This document shows, piece after piece, positions 35,455-48,719 of a stretch of 64,000 nt of DNA (position 1 is the first letter of the stretch; each line of letters opens with the position of its first letter). This DNA comes from Agelas oroides. Lineage: Eukaryota; Porifera; Demospongiae; Agelasida; Agelasidae. The translations under genes were made by a program, and so were the position numbers. The notes below the pieces were generated by a model. That model did not search any database, was not told the DNA's origin, and was given only the letters and a program-made list of their open reading frames with translations. The stretch lies in contig OX422191.1 in assembly GCA_949130485.1 (NCBI GenBank), forward strand, positions 6,573,754 through 6,637,753, written 5' to 3'.

Positions 35455-38400
35455 ATGGCCAGCACTGGCAGTGCGACAAGCTTGACGGCAGTATGGAGTG
35501 CCCCAGCTCTTCCAACGTGGGGCAATTCGCACTCGTTCAGCGACATCGACCTCTTTGCCACTGAATCGCATCACGATATGTACTCTCACGACTGGATGAG
35601 AGTGCAGGTAATTATGCTTGTGGGCGCAGGTGTGGATATCACAGTTAAAGCTATAAAGATTACAAGATTGTATGCCAAGGTTTTGGTACCTTTTATATGC
35701 ATATACGCAATGTAAACAATAATAGTATCGTGATTTACAATTCTTCTGACAGGAACTGACGTTCACCAATTGGTTCAATGATCGATTAAGAGGCTCCAAG
35801 GCCAGCTTCTCCGGTCCAGCTGTCAGTGACCTCAGTGTTGATTTGAGGGATGGTACGTTGCTAATCAAACTGCTGGAAAACCTTACAAACAAGAAGATCA
35901 GAGGGTACGAGAAAGCACCAAAGGTCACTGCACACAAAATGGTGAATCTTGACCTGGCGTTTACACACATGAGAAATGAAGGCATCAAACTCATTGGGAT
36001 TGGTAAGTATGTACAGCAGTCTGAAATGATCAACTGATGCTTCCACAGTGCCAATAGGTAGCACAACCATGGTCATACAGACTATATACTGATCAGTAAT
36101 ACGTAACAGATACATGTAATCATGTATACTTAAATACGTGTTATGGAAAATAGAGTACGCTGTAGCATAATGGTGCACTCCATTTCTCATAGGGAGCCAG
36201 AATGTGTACCAGGGAGACCTCAAACTGATTTTAGGACTTGTCTGGACTCTGATCCAGAAGTACCAGCTCCGAATGAAAGGTAAATTATCATCAGTAACTT
36301 GTCATCAGTAGCGCATAATTATATATTTCAGGGAAGCATGCACCTGAATTCTGAATTTTTGTAAATGTGATTTGTTGAGAACTGGGGTGATTACATACAA
36401 AGTTGCATGAAATGTCATGGTGTAGTCACGTTTATAATCTACACTGTAATGTTGTGAATTTGCTACAAATGTTGAAATTCATGTTCTGTTGCCAATAAGT
36501 GTTGTTGACACTAACCTCTGCATTTTTAGTGTATACATAGCTACAAGCATTACTACCAGAGGAGGTGTAAAGTTACATACATAGAAGCTATGCAGTTCCA
36601 TGTAACTTACACCATTGAAATGTACAGTACTGCTATTGCTGCATATTATAAGGTGGTAATTGAAATGAAATAGACACACATAACTTGTTTTCGTATCAAA
36701 GTAGGAGATGCAAATGAATAATTAAAGCAAACTGTTCGGAAAGCACTGTAGCACTAACACCTTGCTACGAAATTGGCATCTTTAGAGTCTAGCGTACATT
36801 TGTATGTACACATGGGCATATATGCAATTCTGTTTTAGAGGAACAACAACGGTAAGTAACTGGCATGTGTCAGTTAACACAAACACATCTTTGATGCTCC
36901 TATAAATACAAACTACTAGGCTGTAGATTATTACTGCAACTACTTAGACAGTAGTATGCGGTTTCCATGCATCATTGCCTATTGTCATTGCTGTCTTACA
37001 TGGACACTGACAGGTTTCCTTTGAAGCTTTCCACAAAATGGCTATGAAATTGAAGGGAGGTGTTCTCAATTGCACAATAGTGTTCATGAATACACTCTAT
37101 ACCTCCCACCTACTTTATAATCATACTTCACAAAAACACTATAAATCAATTTGCATCATGCTACACCCCTTGATAGTTATAGTCACTACTTGATTGGTTC
37201 TAGCACATAATGCAGAAATCAATGCCTAGTAAAGAGGTTAGTGAACTAAGACAGTTTTTATGCATTGAATTTTCAACAAATGTAGTATTTATTGCCGAAT
37301 GCCTTAGCGTGAGGTGCATAATCGTGCGGGCGTGGCGGGCGCTTATGGGGTCTTAGTCTGAGGTTGTGCTTGTATGTGTGTATGTCTGTCCGTAACGGGT
37401 TTACGACTGAAGTATACGAGTTTACGTATAGTTTACGAACCCTCCGGCACGTGCCCCTCTTGGTGCACTTGAGCTCGCTGACGGCCTGTGAACAGGATCA
37501 GCACGGCATCGTAGTAGGGAGACTACACAACAAAGGTGAGCTTGCATAAACTGGTTGGAATGATCCCAGGGACAATATACGTAACAGTGACAGGAGACGA
37601 CTTGTGCAACAGTACCTGAGCGATTCACTTCGTTCCCTGACCCGTGAACGGGATAGGTGGAGGAGAGCAGTAGGGAGACTACAGAGCAGAGGTACTGAAG
37701 CTGAATCATCTCGACCGCGCTTCGCCATTTCGACAACTTTCCATGTCCTCGGCGTGAGGCACATGATGCGCATGCGTATACCTAGTACATATTGCTGCAC
37801 ATAGCCTCGTTCCCAGAACCTGGGAACGAGGCTATGCTACACAGATGTGGTCACGTCAGAGTACTAATGAGGGTGCTGGCATACATGTCCATGGGTTTCT
37901 CTCTCAATACAGGTACTGAAGTCTCAACAAAGGCAGTGATGATCCAGTGGCTGCAGGCACTATTACCTACATGGAACATAACCAACCTTACCACAGACTG
38001 GAACGATGGAAGGTAAGAAGACAATATGCAAGGTTAACAGCAACATTAATGAATTCAACATAGCCATCAGGGCAACATTAATGAGAGACATGGAGCTGCA
38101 GTACCAGTATAAGATTTTTAGATTGACTCAAAACATATGCCAGTGCGTGATACCAAACAGCTTGATTAGCTAGCTCCATTGTTCAGATCATTGCTAATTT
38201 ATCCCACAGATGTCTCATGGCCGTCATCAATGAGGTGAAACCAGGAGTGGGCCCAGATGTGTCCACACTAGACCCTACAAAACGCAAAAACAACTGTACT
38301 CTTGCTATTCAAATAGCTCGAAACCACATCAAAATCCCTGCGTTGATTGCCCCAGAATATTTGTCAAACCCAAATATTGATGATCTCAGTGTCATGACGT

Positions 38401-41400
38401 ACCTCTCCTACTTCTGTGATCCTGCACAAATTCGGCTTCTCAAGTGGGTCAGAAGAATGATCCCAAGCATGAGCATCCACAATCTCACAACCGACTGGCT
38501 AGATGGAAGGGCATTTGCAGCTCTCATTGATGCCTGCTTTCCAGGCACATTCCCTGATTGGACAACGCTCCAAAAAGAAATGCCAGCTGAAAACGTAAAC
38601 AAGGTTTTTAGCATTGCAAAGAAGAGGCTGGGGATCCAGCCAAACTTCACTGCAGCAGAGCTAACAAATGCTGAAATTGAGGAGCTGAAGGTGATAACCT
38701 ACATCCTCAGGATCCGAAATGGTCAGCTCAAAGCCCTACCCGAAGAAATTTTGGTCTCAGGACCAGGAATTCTCAAAGCAACAGCTGGAAAGCAAACACA
38801 CTTTGAAATCGACACAACCCAGGCTGGCCCAGGCAGATTGTACATTGATGCCTTCTATGAGGATGGAAAGAAAGTGAAGTTTTCGCTACGTGAGAAACTG
38901 CCTGGTATTGTCACACTGACCTACACACCTGAAGAACCTGGGACAGTAAACTTTGATATCACATGGTCAGATATCCAAATACCCGAGAGCCCATTTTCAG
39001 TCAAAGTAACCGACTCAGCTCTGGTGAAGATAATTGACTTTGAACATCATGAACGACTGGTTCAAGTCAATACTCCTATCAAGTTAAAACTCAATACCAA
39101 GAGTGCAGGTCAAGGTTTCATCAATGCACACTTAAAGTATGACAAAGATCTTCCAATACAAGCAAAGGTCTCAACATTTTCTGACAGCACTGCAACACTC
39201 GAGTATACTCCAAGCAAAGCTGGCAACCCTGTCCTCCATGTGTTCTGGAATGGTGAAGAACTCACACATCTCACAATTACGTACATGATCGTAGACAACC
39301 GACTGTACCGTGTTTCATCAATGCCTGAGGAAAGTGTGTACCGCACTTTTGATCATACCAGCTTCAGTGTCCAGTCTCAAGGACTTCCCTTGGAGATCCT
39401 TCAGATGACTGCCATCCTTGGTGATGTACAGATTCCGTTTACATTCAAGACAATCGAAGGAAATAATGGTCATGCTTCTTTCACTCCAACACTCCCCGGG
39501 GTGTACAGTATTGAGGTTGCCTGCATCAATAAGTTAGTCCAAGGAAGTCCCTTCACTGTCAAGGTTGCAGATCCTTCCAGGTGCAAACTTCTTGGTTCAG
39601 TTCCAAAGTATCTCAAGTTTGGTGAACCACATGAATTTCGGATCAATACAAAGGATGCTGGAGTTGGAGAAGCAGAGTTTCAATGTACAGAGAAACAAAC
39701 CGAGAAAATATTTCGATCAACCTCGCATCCTCTCAACAGTGACGGACTGCAGCTCCTTGCAGTCACACCACTAAAGTGTGGTGAATTTCTCGTTGGAATA
39801 AAATTCCATGATAGCCACATCCCTGGTAGCCCATTTCGAGTGGTAGTTTGCGATCCCTCCAAGTGTCAAGTCATTGGAGACTTGGTAGACAGAAAAACAG
39901 GCATTGTTGGCAATCCATTTCGGTTCAAAATCATAGTGTCAGATGCAAGTGAAGGTATAAAACCAACAGTCAAAGCTATTGGTCCCAGTGCCAAGTACTC
40001 TGCAGAAATCCGCACAACTGATGACAAAACGTACGCAGTGCAATTCACTCCATGGGAGATTGGCACTCATGAGATCTCGATCACGTATGGATCATACCAC
40101 ATCCCACACAGCCCTTTCCTAGCAGCTGTCATGGGCTTTGACTCCAACATCTGCAGTGCAAGTGGCACAGGGCTGCAGGAATCTCTGACAGGAGTGCCAT
40201 CACAATTTATGGTCTTAGCAAAGCAATCCAATCTGCTTGAAGACGGTACGCTTCAGATTAGGGTGGCAGGAGTAGTGAACGAGGTGGAGTGTAAGGTTCG
40301 AATAAGAGACAACAAAAATGGCACCTACAATGTTGCCTACATGACACAAATACAAGGCGCATACCTGATCACCATTCTAGCTGGAGGGCAACATATTCCA
40401 GGCAGTCCTTTCAGGCTAACTACACAACCTGGTCCAAAAGCAGAAATGTGTCGAATGTATGGACCAGCATTGGATCCAGATGCTATCCTCACCATTGGTA
40501 AGCCCATAGACTTTACAGTTGACACTGCCGAGGCTGGAAGAGGGCAGCTTACAGTAAAGGCAGTAGGCCCCCAAGGTGCTCAAGCTCGGGTTTTTATTGC
40601 AAAGGGTGACACAGCTGGGATACATGATGTCAAGCTTGACCCGGTCCGACATGGCAAGTATAGGGTGAGTGTGAAGTGGTCTGGAAGACACATTCCTGGC
40701 AGCCCTTTTCTCCTCAAGATCTTTCCGGGAGCAGATGCTAGCAAGTGCAGAGCTTTTGGCCCTGGTTTGGAAGATGGGTTTGTGGGTCAAGCAAGCACCT
40801 TCATTATTGAGACAAGAGATGCTGGTGCTGGCACTCTGAAAGTTCGCCTACATGGAGTGAAAGATGCCTTCAAGATTGAGATCAAACCTACCGATCAACG
40901 AGATGTGCGAACATTACAAGCCCGATATGACCCACGGAAGCCAGGTGAATATCTTGTTACAATCAGGTGGTCTGATATTCATGTTCCTGGCAGCCCTTTT
41001 CGAGTCAAGATTACTGGAGAAGCTATCAATGACGACAGTGATGAATGCACACCAACTCCCCGAGACCAGGATTTACCAATAATTGCTGAGGAAGATGAAG
41101 AGGATGAACATGAAGATACCAGGTCGGAAACAAAAAAGCAAAAGAAAAACCGCAAAAAGCATAATAGAGTACAGTTTGTTCCAGTTGCGCCAGTTTCTAT
41201 GATTCCTCCAAACTACATTGACCCAAGAAACATGCCTATTTTCAATCCAGGCGCCAGTTACAGAACTCCATACCAGGTTGCATTTATACCGCCTCCTTCT
41301 ATAAAGCAAAAAGGAAAAGGAAAAAAGTCACGCAAAGAGCTACACACGGTGAGTTCGGGATCACCTACAAAGGGTAGCACCACTTCTCTGCCACCCATGA

Positions 41401-41603
41401 AGATGATGACATTCTCAAATCTGCAGCAAGTCCGCAAACATACCAAAACCTCCCAGCCAGCACAACCAATACGTGGAATGTATCATGGACATGCTGCAAT
41501 GCAACTGAACACAGTAACAAGAAGAAACCTCAAGGAAACAAGACACCTGACAAAAACTGTGCCTGATTCTGCTGCAAAACAAAAGAAAAAGCAACACCAC
41601 TAA
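35455..41603 (+). CDS. Filamin-type actin-binding protein with three CH domains
   Basis: Exons at 35455-35607, 35753-36002, 36193-36279, 37913-38012 and 38210-41603 splice in phase to 1327 residues. After a 51-residue leader, CH1 is at 52-163 (LTFTNWFNDRL, DGTLLIKLLENL), CH2 at about 165-266 (KAVMIQWLQALLP, LTTDWNDGRCL) and CH3 at 267-370 (QIRLLKWVRRMIP, LTTDWLDGRAFAALID). Eight filamin/ABP280 repeats follow to about 1134, most ending in GSPF. A lysine-rich acidic-then-basic tail of about 190 residues closes the protein; I see no typical C-terminal dimerisation repeat. Classical filamins have two CH domains. Three CH domains plus filamin repeats is the layout known from Drosophila jitterbug, so this is a jitterbug-like filamin. 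It should cross-link or anchor F-actin. The frame is fully open, and the 3.4 kb last exon is unusual beside the short early exons. Confidence 0.94.
37364..37735 (+). other. Possible alternative exons in the filamin CH1-CH2 intron
   Basis: Two neighbouring frames end in similar peptides, VVGRLHNKG (donor at about 37535) and AVGRLQSRG (donor at about 37691), both with a phase-1 GT donor that would join in frame to the CH2 exon at 37913. The first frame has an in-frame ATG at 37364. They might be alternative first exons giving a filamin without CH1. No acceptor is needed for that model, but expression is unproven. Confidence 0.3.
37801..37835. repeat. Perfect palindrome with CCTCGTTCCCAG arms
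   Basis: ATAGCCTCGTTCCCAG and CTGGGAACGAGGCTAT are exact inverses with a 3-base loop. It consists of the two ends of the MITE family seen at 18138-18363 with no core, in a filamin intron. Confidence 0.9.
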
Positions 41604-42020
41604 CACTTCAAGATTCATTACCTTTAGTTTATACCAGCTGAATGATGCTTTATCTTTGTAATATTCTGAGCTTCTTCATTTGAATTTACTAGTATGCAAC
41701 ACTACATTTACTAAGCAAAGTGGTCACATGCTGTCATAAGTGTTGGAAGTAGTTTGACTTTACAAATACCATAATGGACAGTACTAACCCAGGTATGTCA
41801 GTAAAGTACCTGAAGGTACTAGTAAGGTGCACCAGTTTGGTAACCAGTTTAGCCTTTATTATGCAAGATAATAGGTAGTTGATTCGAAGTAGGTGTACCA
41901 CTTTATGTTAAGAGTAAATACAGTATATGGTATTTAGCCAGAGATAGTAAATGTAGGGTTTGAGTTAATGTTTGGTGTATAAAGTACAGTGACATTCTAT
42001 CCTATAGCATACAGATTGGT
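41604..42020. other. Filamin 3' flank
   Basis: Probable 3' untranslated region; no gene or sharp signal recognised. Confidence 0.4.
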
Positions 42021-42029
42021 ACTGGCATG

Positions 42030-42775
42030 TTACCACTAGTACAATATGTCACCACTGGTACAATATATCACCACCACTGGTACAATATGTCACCAGTGGT
42101 ACCACTGGTACAATATGTCACCACTGATACAATATGTCACCATTGATACAATATGTCACCACTGATACCACTGGCACAATATATCACCACCGTTACCACT
42201 GGTACAATATGTCACCACTGGTACCACTGGTACAATATGTCACCACTGGTACCACTGGTACAATATGTCACCGCTGGTACCACTGGTACAATATGTCACC
42301 GCTGGTACCACTGGTACAATATGTCACCACTGGCACCACTGATACAATATGTCACCACTGATACCACTGGCACAATATATCACCACTGATACCACTGGTA
42401 CAATATGTCACCACTGGTACCACTGGTACAATATGTCACCACTGGTACCACTGGTACAATATGTCACCACTGGTACCACTGGTACAATATGTTACCACTG
42501 GTACCACTGGTACAATATGTCACCACTGATACAATATGTCACCACTGATACCACTGGCACAATATGTCACAACTGGTACCACTGGTACAATATGTCACCA
42601 CTGGTACAATATGTCACCACTGATACCACTGGCACAATATGTCACAACTGGTACCACTGGTACAATATGTCACCACTGGTACCATGTCAAAACTGGTACC
42701 ACTGGTACAATATGTCACCACTGTTACAATATATCACCACTGGTACAATATGGCACCACTGGTACAATATGTTAC
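42030..42775 (+). repeat. 28-bp minisatellite, about 25-30 units
   Basis: The unit reads GGTACAATATGTCACCACTG followed by GTACCACT; shorter 18-19 base units are interspersed. TGATACCACTGGCACAATAT variants recur in blocks, indicating higher-order duplication. The period is not a multiple of three, so the open frames (alternating YHWYNMSPL and VPLVQYV) are products of the array. Confidence 0.95.
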
Positions 42776-43100
42776 CTCCCTAGTTCACCTTGTGCTATAC
42801 AGAAGATTCATGTCAATGTTTGCATGAGCTGGGTGTTTCAGTAAGCTGCATTTTAACTGAAGTAGCATCCTTGTGACGACCTTTATTACAAAATTTGATT
42901 TGTTGAACAAGTATATACTGGTACATGTAAGCTGTGCATATTGAGAAAGTTAGTAATGAGTGCAATATGGCAACTTACTAGTTCACTATGTCCATTCATG
43001 CTTTTGTTAATCTAGGAGTACAAAAACAATTATTATGACCATGCTCAACAAACGTGCAGTATTGTTACAGTACATTAATGTTTTTGTAATTCACAGACAT

Positions 43101-44993
43101 CTAGCTAATGGAACCATATGTGTACACTGAAATCAGTCTTTTGGGATCTTCATTGACTGGCTCTTCATTTTCTGTGGCTCAGCAGCTGTGTGTTCCTCTG
43201 TGGTGGGTAGCACTGATTTATACTCTCCTGGGTTGACCAGTCAGTCTGGTAGGGAGCCAGTATCAGACTCAGTCTCCACATCTGCTTTAGCTTGACTTAT
43301 AGGTGTGGTAGCCTGCATACATGCTCTTTTCATATTTTTGGATTCCATTTTTATGCAGTGAGTGATGTTTACCTTCATTGCTAACATATAGCAGATGTAG
43401 AATATTAGTATCATGTGTGGAACACCTAACAACAGTGCTGTTGCCAGAACATAGTACGTAAAGACTGTTGCAGTGTGGTATGCCGTAAAAAGTACTTCAA
43501 ATGAAAATATTTCCAGCAACATTAGAGCCAAATAATCAATATTATTTTTATAGTTCACTTTGTATGGCTTCATAACAGCATAGAAGCCAGAAGCACCTAT
43601 GAATAAAATACATTGCAGTGCTGCTGAAATCCCAAGTGACTGATAGTGAAAAACCATTACGTAACTGTGATCAGAAATGAAGTCATAGTTAATATCCTGA
43701 GAACAAGGAATGAAGCAGAAACCATCCTGAAGTCATGAGTACCATTGGTTCCATCCTTGTACTGTCCCTAAAATGATTGCACAAACATGTGCAGAGCATG
43801 CCACCTCCGAAATCCACAACATGAGACACACCTTCTGAACAGTCTTGTAGGGTACACGATGAGAAGAATGGTTGGAAAAAAGATGAATATTACCAACACA
43901 CAGACAGCTATAGTTGCAAGTATGGAATATTCAAGTGCATGGCATTCTAGAGTTGGGTCATAGTACAAAACACACTTGTCTGAAATATCAGCTTAATTAT
44001 ACTGAACATGGAAGGTGTACAACAATGTGAAAGAAACAAATAAAATTTTCGAGAATGAGAGAAGCAGAAATGTTGTGAAAGCATTAATTGTTGATGCTTT
44101 GGAGTCCCATCTCCTCCTAAAGTGTGCAAAATGTCGGTGAAATGGCTTCCATAGCCAAACGACTGGCCTGAAGTTGTTGTCATGAAGTTTTATACATACA
44201 TACGTGAGTAAAACGAGAAAATAATGGGATAAAATGCTACTATATACTCAAGAGCGAGTGCATGAACAGTCTTGATGTTGCTGCTTACACAAAAGGGTGG
44301 AATAACAGAACGAAAGAAGTCTAAGCTCCATATACTACACAGTACTAGCAGCACTTGAACTGCTACATATGAAAATCCTGTAACATTGTTCTCAATGTAC
44401 ATGTGCAAGGGTGTATTCAAGTGAATAGTGTACACTATAATCTGACTCATGAACATGAGGGCACTAAGTGGGGAGGAAGTGGCCCTTATGTGGAAAATCA
44501 CCACCAGAAAGTACATCACAGTTATTGGAAAGAGCTCCAGGAAATAGTGCAAGGCCCATCCATAACCATGTCCCCAGCACTTACTGCATTCCAGAGTGTA
44601 TGAGTATAGTGCAATGCCGTAGCCATCTTTACACTTTCCACACAGTGGTCCTTCTCGATTTAGTGGCCCACACATGAACTCATTTACTAGAGACACATTG
44701 CTTGGCAAATGAAGATAGAAGACATAGTCAACTGAAGTAGTGTTGTAGTGCGCAATGTATGGACAAGGTCCATATTCTGTAGTTTCTGTTGAGTTGTCAT
44801 AAGTCATACAAAAGCCAAATTGGAGTAATGGAGAGTCTGAACCACACTTGACAGCTGGGTATGATCGATGGCAAGAGCATCCAGTGCTGGATCCATTGTC
44901 AAGAATCAACCAGGGAGGGCAGACATCTCGTTGGGCAGTAGTCTGTTCTGTGTTGATCAGAATGAGGAACAAGACAATCTCTATTGGTTTCAT
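43101..44993 (-). pseudogene. Short multi-pass membrane protein of the same family, broken
   Basis: The gene starts at 44993 with a signal peptide (MKPIEIVLFLILINTEQTTA), has a Cys-rich ectodomain (CSCHRSYPAVKCGS, GPLCGKCKDGYGIALY) and then many hydrophobic segments. It lacks the Pmp-type repeats, so it is a short subfamily. The C-terminus still reads VYTYGSI as in the intact long copy, but only after frame changes. Breaks visible: a frame change near 44195, TAA near 43993, TAG at about 43770, a frame change near 43660 and TGA at about 43240 in DRLVNPGEY. Five lesions make it a clear pseudogene. Confidence 0.85.
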
Positions 44994-45101
44994 GCTGTTG
45001 AATTCTAATGTTGTAGATACTGGCCCTTACTGCTTACTTACGCAACATGCACTTATATAGTCTGGGTCTGAAAAATAGCTTACTATTTACTACACTAAAA
45101 T

Positions 45102-45322
45102 TGATCGGTTGTTAACTGCAGAGTGGTTACCCTGGCTAAATGGTTTACTTGATACCACACCCTAATTGTATAAGATGACCAGTTTCTTTGTTTCCTCCTC
45201 TTTTCCTTGTTCTGGAGTAAGTGGAGGGAACCACAAGTGAAGTACCTCTCTTAGACTAGTTGTTAACAATTAGCCAAAAGAACCCATGCAGGGTAACCAC
45301 TCTGTGGTTAAAACAACCAATC
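45102..45322. mobile_element. MITE with CAGAGTGGTTACCCTG ends
   Basis: CAGAGTGGTTACCCTG (about 45118) and CAGGGTAACCACTCTG (about 45288) are exact inverses; homology extends outward to GGTTGTT / AACAACC, making arms of about 33 bases around a 150-base core. A lone end, CATGCAGGGTAGCCACTG, occurs at 47627. Confidence 0.7.
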
Positions 45323-45568
45323 TATATAGTTTCTGTTCAATCAGCTCATTGACAGGCTGTACTATGACCATGTAAGGCTTGTAAATAAGCATCATTTCAT
45401 GCATACATTACATCACATGGTATTTTATATGGTGTATAAGCTGACCATGTATGGCTTAATGTAATAACTGTGTTGTGCACATTTCAGTTTCTTCAATTGA
45501 ACTGAGAAACATAATGGCAATGTGCATCAACATGTTTATTATACCTTATTGCCGGATGTTTGTCTAAA

Positions 45569-45880
45569 TCATATTGTTTTTCTTTTTGGCTTTGTAAGAT
45601 ATGGTTTGTGGCAGTCACTGTGGGTGGTAGTAGTTGTGGTCAAAGAAAGAGTGAGGCAGAAATGCAAAAACAGTGCTTTGGAGTCCCATCTCTTTCTGAA
45701 GTAGATGAAATGTTTGCATATGTGAGACAGATGGGATAAAAAATTCTCAAATTCAAATGCTTCCATATAAAAACCTTGATGTTGCTGCTTACGGTACAAA
45801 AGAACACAAGTGCACTGACTGAAGAGAGGGAGATCACCACAATAAAGTACATCACAGTCATCTTCCATTAACCTGTAGCT
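45569..45880 (-). pseudogene. Relic of the short multi-pass gene
   Basis: Minus-strand fragments match the neighbour at 43101-44993 in order: MTVMYFIVVISL against ITVMYFLVVIF, SSNIKVFIW with IFYPI against SSNIKTVHA with AFYPI, and FRKRWDSKA against FRRRWDSKA. Large internal deletions separate them, and the frame changes between blocks. Confidence 0.75.
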
Positions 45881-45959
45881 AAGTACACAGTCTATATGCA
45901 TTAGTTGGGGCGAGCCAGAGTGCATGAACGGCACTCATAAATGCAGGAGAGTCAGCTCA

Positions 45960-48090
45960 TGATCTCAGCTTGAAGCTTAATCCATGCCTTTGTAGCCTGG
46001 TCTGTGAGACCTAGCTGTCACTGGCAAGAGCATATAAGAAAAAAGGGAAGGAGGAAGAGCATCTTGCTCTGGTGAGGACTTAGTTACTAATGCGTTATCA
46101 AGTTTTGCTTTTAACGCTCATGTAACAGCAGACAGAGACAAATTCTGCTGTTAGGCATGGTTTGTGTGCCATGACAAATAGTAAATTGTTAGTGCGCTGC
46201 TTGTACAGGCTCGCCCAATGAAGATGAATCCTCTGACTAGTAGCTACTGTTGGCATAGCACTAAGCTGAAGCAGTATGAAAACTACCTAGTCCACTTACC
46301 TTATTAAAGATGGTACTAACCTTACAAAGTACAATTGACTCATCCTTTTTCCTTTAAGCTGAAGCAGTACGAAATTGGGGAATGACCTATTAATAGTCCC
46401 CTTAGCTTAATCGAAACTGAATTAGTATACAAGCAACTCATTCAAAAGTCCCCTTACCTTATTTGGATATAGAAAGCATTGACCTGAACAAGAAAGCACT
46501 AAGATAAGATAACTTACCATGAGTAACTCAGTTGTTTTACCTTATTCGAATGTAACCTGAACCAGCACAGATGAAACCTTGCCTTAATTTACATAGAAAG
46601 CACTAGGCATGTGACTGTGTAAATTTGTCTGCAATCTGATATTATGCTGAAATTTGCGAGTAATTATTAGCAGCTAGAACCTAATGTGTAATTTAATCTA
46701 TCTCAGTTTGAAACTTTGAGACTTCTGAAACGGTGAGTGCAAGTAAACCTGTTTCCAAAAAACTGTACACTGACACGTAAACACTACCAGCTACTGTATG
46801 TACAGTTACTGAGGAAGAGGGAGGTTATGAAGATGACAGTCATATTCCATGCCAGTAGTCATGTATTAACTGCAGAAATCTGCATGAAGCATTCCATGCA
46901 CATGACAGTTCAGAGGATGGGATCTGAAGGTTATACGTAAACAGCTGCTGCTGTATTCTATACCGTATGTGGACTTCACACATAGCTACAGACACATGAA
47001 GTACGTGTGTCATTATGGTCAAAGAATACACAATGTTCAAATAAGACTGCAGGATGCATGGACGGGCTACATATATAGTGTGGGATACTTTGCTAGGTTT
47101 TTACTTCTTGTTGCATACGTAGGTGTGACTGTACATATAAACGGTAGTGTTATAGGCACTGTACATAGTTGTGTAATGATCCTTTACAGAATGTATGCAA
47201 CACTTGTATTACCCAAACTTTCATGCTGTAAGGACCATCTGCTGCATGAGTTCAAATCTGTGGTAGATTGTTTATAAAGACAGGCATTAACTAGTAATGT
47301 GTATTCTTTGACCACTCTAGTAAGTTAGAGTGAATGTAAAAAGGGCATTGTCATCTGGACTATGTACTCATAAATTTTAGATGTGAAAACCTCTATGTAG
47401 CAAACTTAATATGGTACCAATCCAAGACTAACATTACATATAAACTGACATTTTTAGTGAGCAAAATGATTTTGATGAGATAATGAGATTCGTGGTATAG
47501 TCCAAATGATAATATCTTCTTTACAATTTGCAGACAAGCTGAAGAGAAAGTGGTTTTACAAGGCAGCTTAACAAGGTTAGCTAGCTAGTATGCATGAGCC
47601 GGTCATTACCAGAGCTTGTCTTCAGCCATGCAGGGTAGCCACTGTTTGATTACCAATCAGCTTTAGTGTTCAGTTAGGTCTTTAGTTAAATTAACATCTT
47701 TATATGCCAAGTACGTTGGTGGTAATTTATTGTGGTGGAGGTAAAGTAGGTCTGCATAAGTGAGGATTGTTAGTCACAAGCATCAAGCTAGCCAGGTACT
47801 GCCCAACAAACTGTCTGCTCTTCCTGGTTTGTCCCTGACAGCAGATCTAACACCAGATGCTATCACCATGAACATACTGGCTCAGTTGTCAAGTGCAGTT
47901 CTGAAGTTCCATCGACGTTTTCCGGCAAGTCCATCACAACATTTGCGTTAATTCAACTATGTCTTGATAACCTCAGTTGCATACCAGTAGTGCACATGGC
48001 ACATCATGAAGTTCAACAGTTGGGATTGAAATTTGGTTTAGTTTCTTCCTTTAGGTAAATTAGTCTTTCCTCTTTCCTCTTGCACATCTG
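45960..48090. other. Accessory region, no gene recognised
   Basis: Contains AAGCTGAAGCAGTA repeats near 46266 and 46356 and CTTACCTTATT-like blocks, but no supported exon. The frame 47760-47951 (LSLTADLTPDAITMNILAQL) is compact and plausible as a peptide but has no recognised domain. Confidence 0.35.
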
Positions 48091-48095
48091 GCCAT

Positions 48096-48219
48096 GGAAA
48101 GTTGCCTTGGTTGCATTGTTATGGTAGAGATGAATGCATGGTTTTTCTAGAAGACCTGTGTACCTCTTTGGTCACATTCCAGTGTGTTTACTGTCAACAT
48201 GCAACCAAGGCAATCTTCC
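48096..48219. mobile_element. Foldback element with TTGCCTTGGTTGC arms
   Basis: TTGCCTTGGTTGCAT near 48103 is inverted as ATGCAACCAAGGCAA near 48199, with GGAAAG/CTTCC-type outer pairing: about 20-base arms and an 85-base core. Confidence 0.65.
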
Positions 48220-48429
48220 AGGGCGCCAGACAGTAGGAGGAAAAAGGAAATGAGAGCAATTCTCTACCACAATGCTGATTTATAGGTCTTCAGGAAGGAA
48301 AGACATACTTTGAATCCAACTGTCTGGAAGCATCCCTTGAACTTCAAATGTGTCATGTACGCTTCTGGCATGCAACCGAGATGGTCACCAAAATCAATGT
48401 TTGAAGTATTACATAGTGTTCACAGCATG

Positions 48430-48719
48430 CACACAAAATGTATGTACAAGGTAAATAATGTGGTCTCTGTTGAACTGTGTTAGATCATGCAGTTGCCAAA
48501 AAGCAGTAATGGAACTTCAGAACTGCACTTGACAACCATGCATCCAAGATGGCCAAAATGGGCATGGTTGACGGTGTTCACACTACAAACCTGCCAGTGA
48601 CTACATTTTCTATAGTCACTTGCCAAGTAATGTGTGCTATAAATGCGTTCATGTGATGTTGGCCAAAATATGTACCGCCAATAAGCCTGGGTCCTGACTT
48701 GTACAAACAAAAGGACCAC
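48430..48719 (-). pseudogene. Small relic of the short multi-pass gene ectodomain
   Basis: The minus strand reads VVKCSSEVPLLLFGNCM, then a stop and STETT, matching AVKCGSDSPLLQFGFCM ... STETT of the gene at 43101-44993. Only this segment remains. Confidence 0.65.

Noticed and set aside
42134-42844. Overlapping open frames with YNMSPL-type repeats
   Set aside because: They lie on a 28-bp minisatellite whose period is not a multiple of three, and all frames look alike; not a gene.
46737-47277. Two short plus-strand open frames
   Set aside because: No recognisable domain, no splice partners and ordinary base composition; probably chance.
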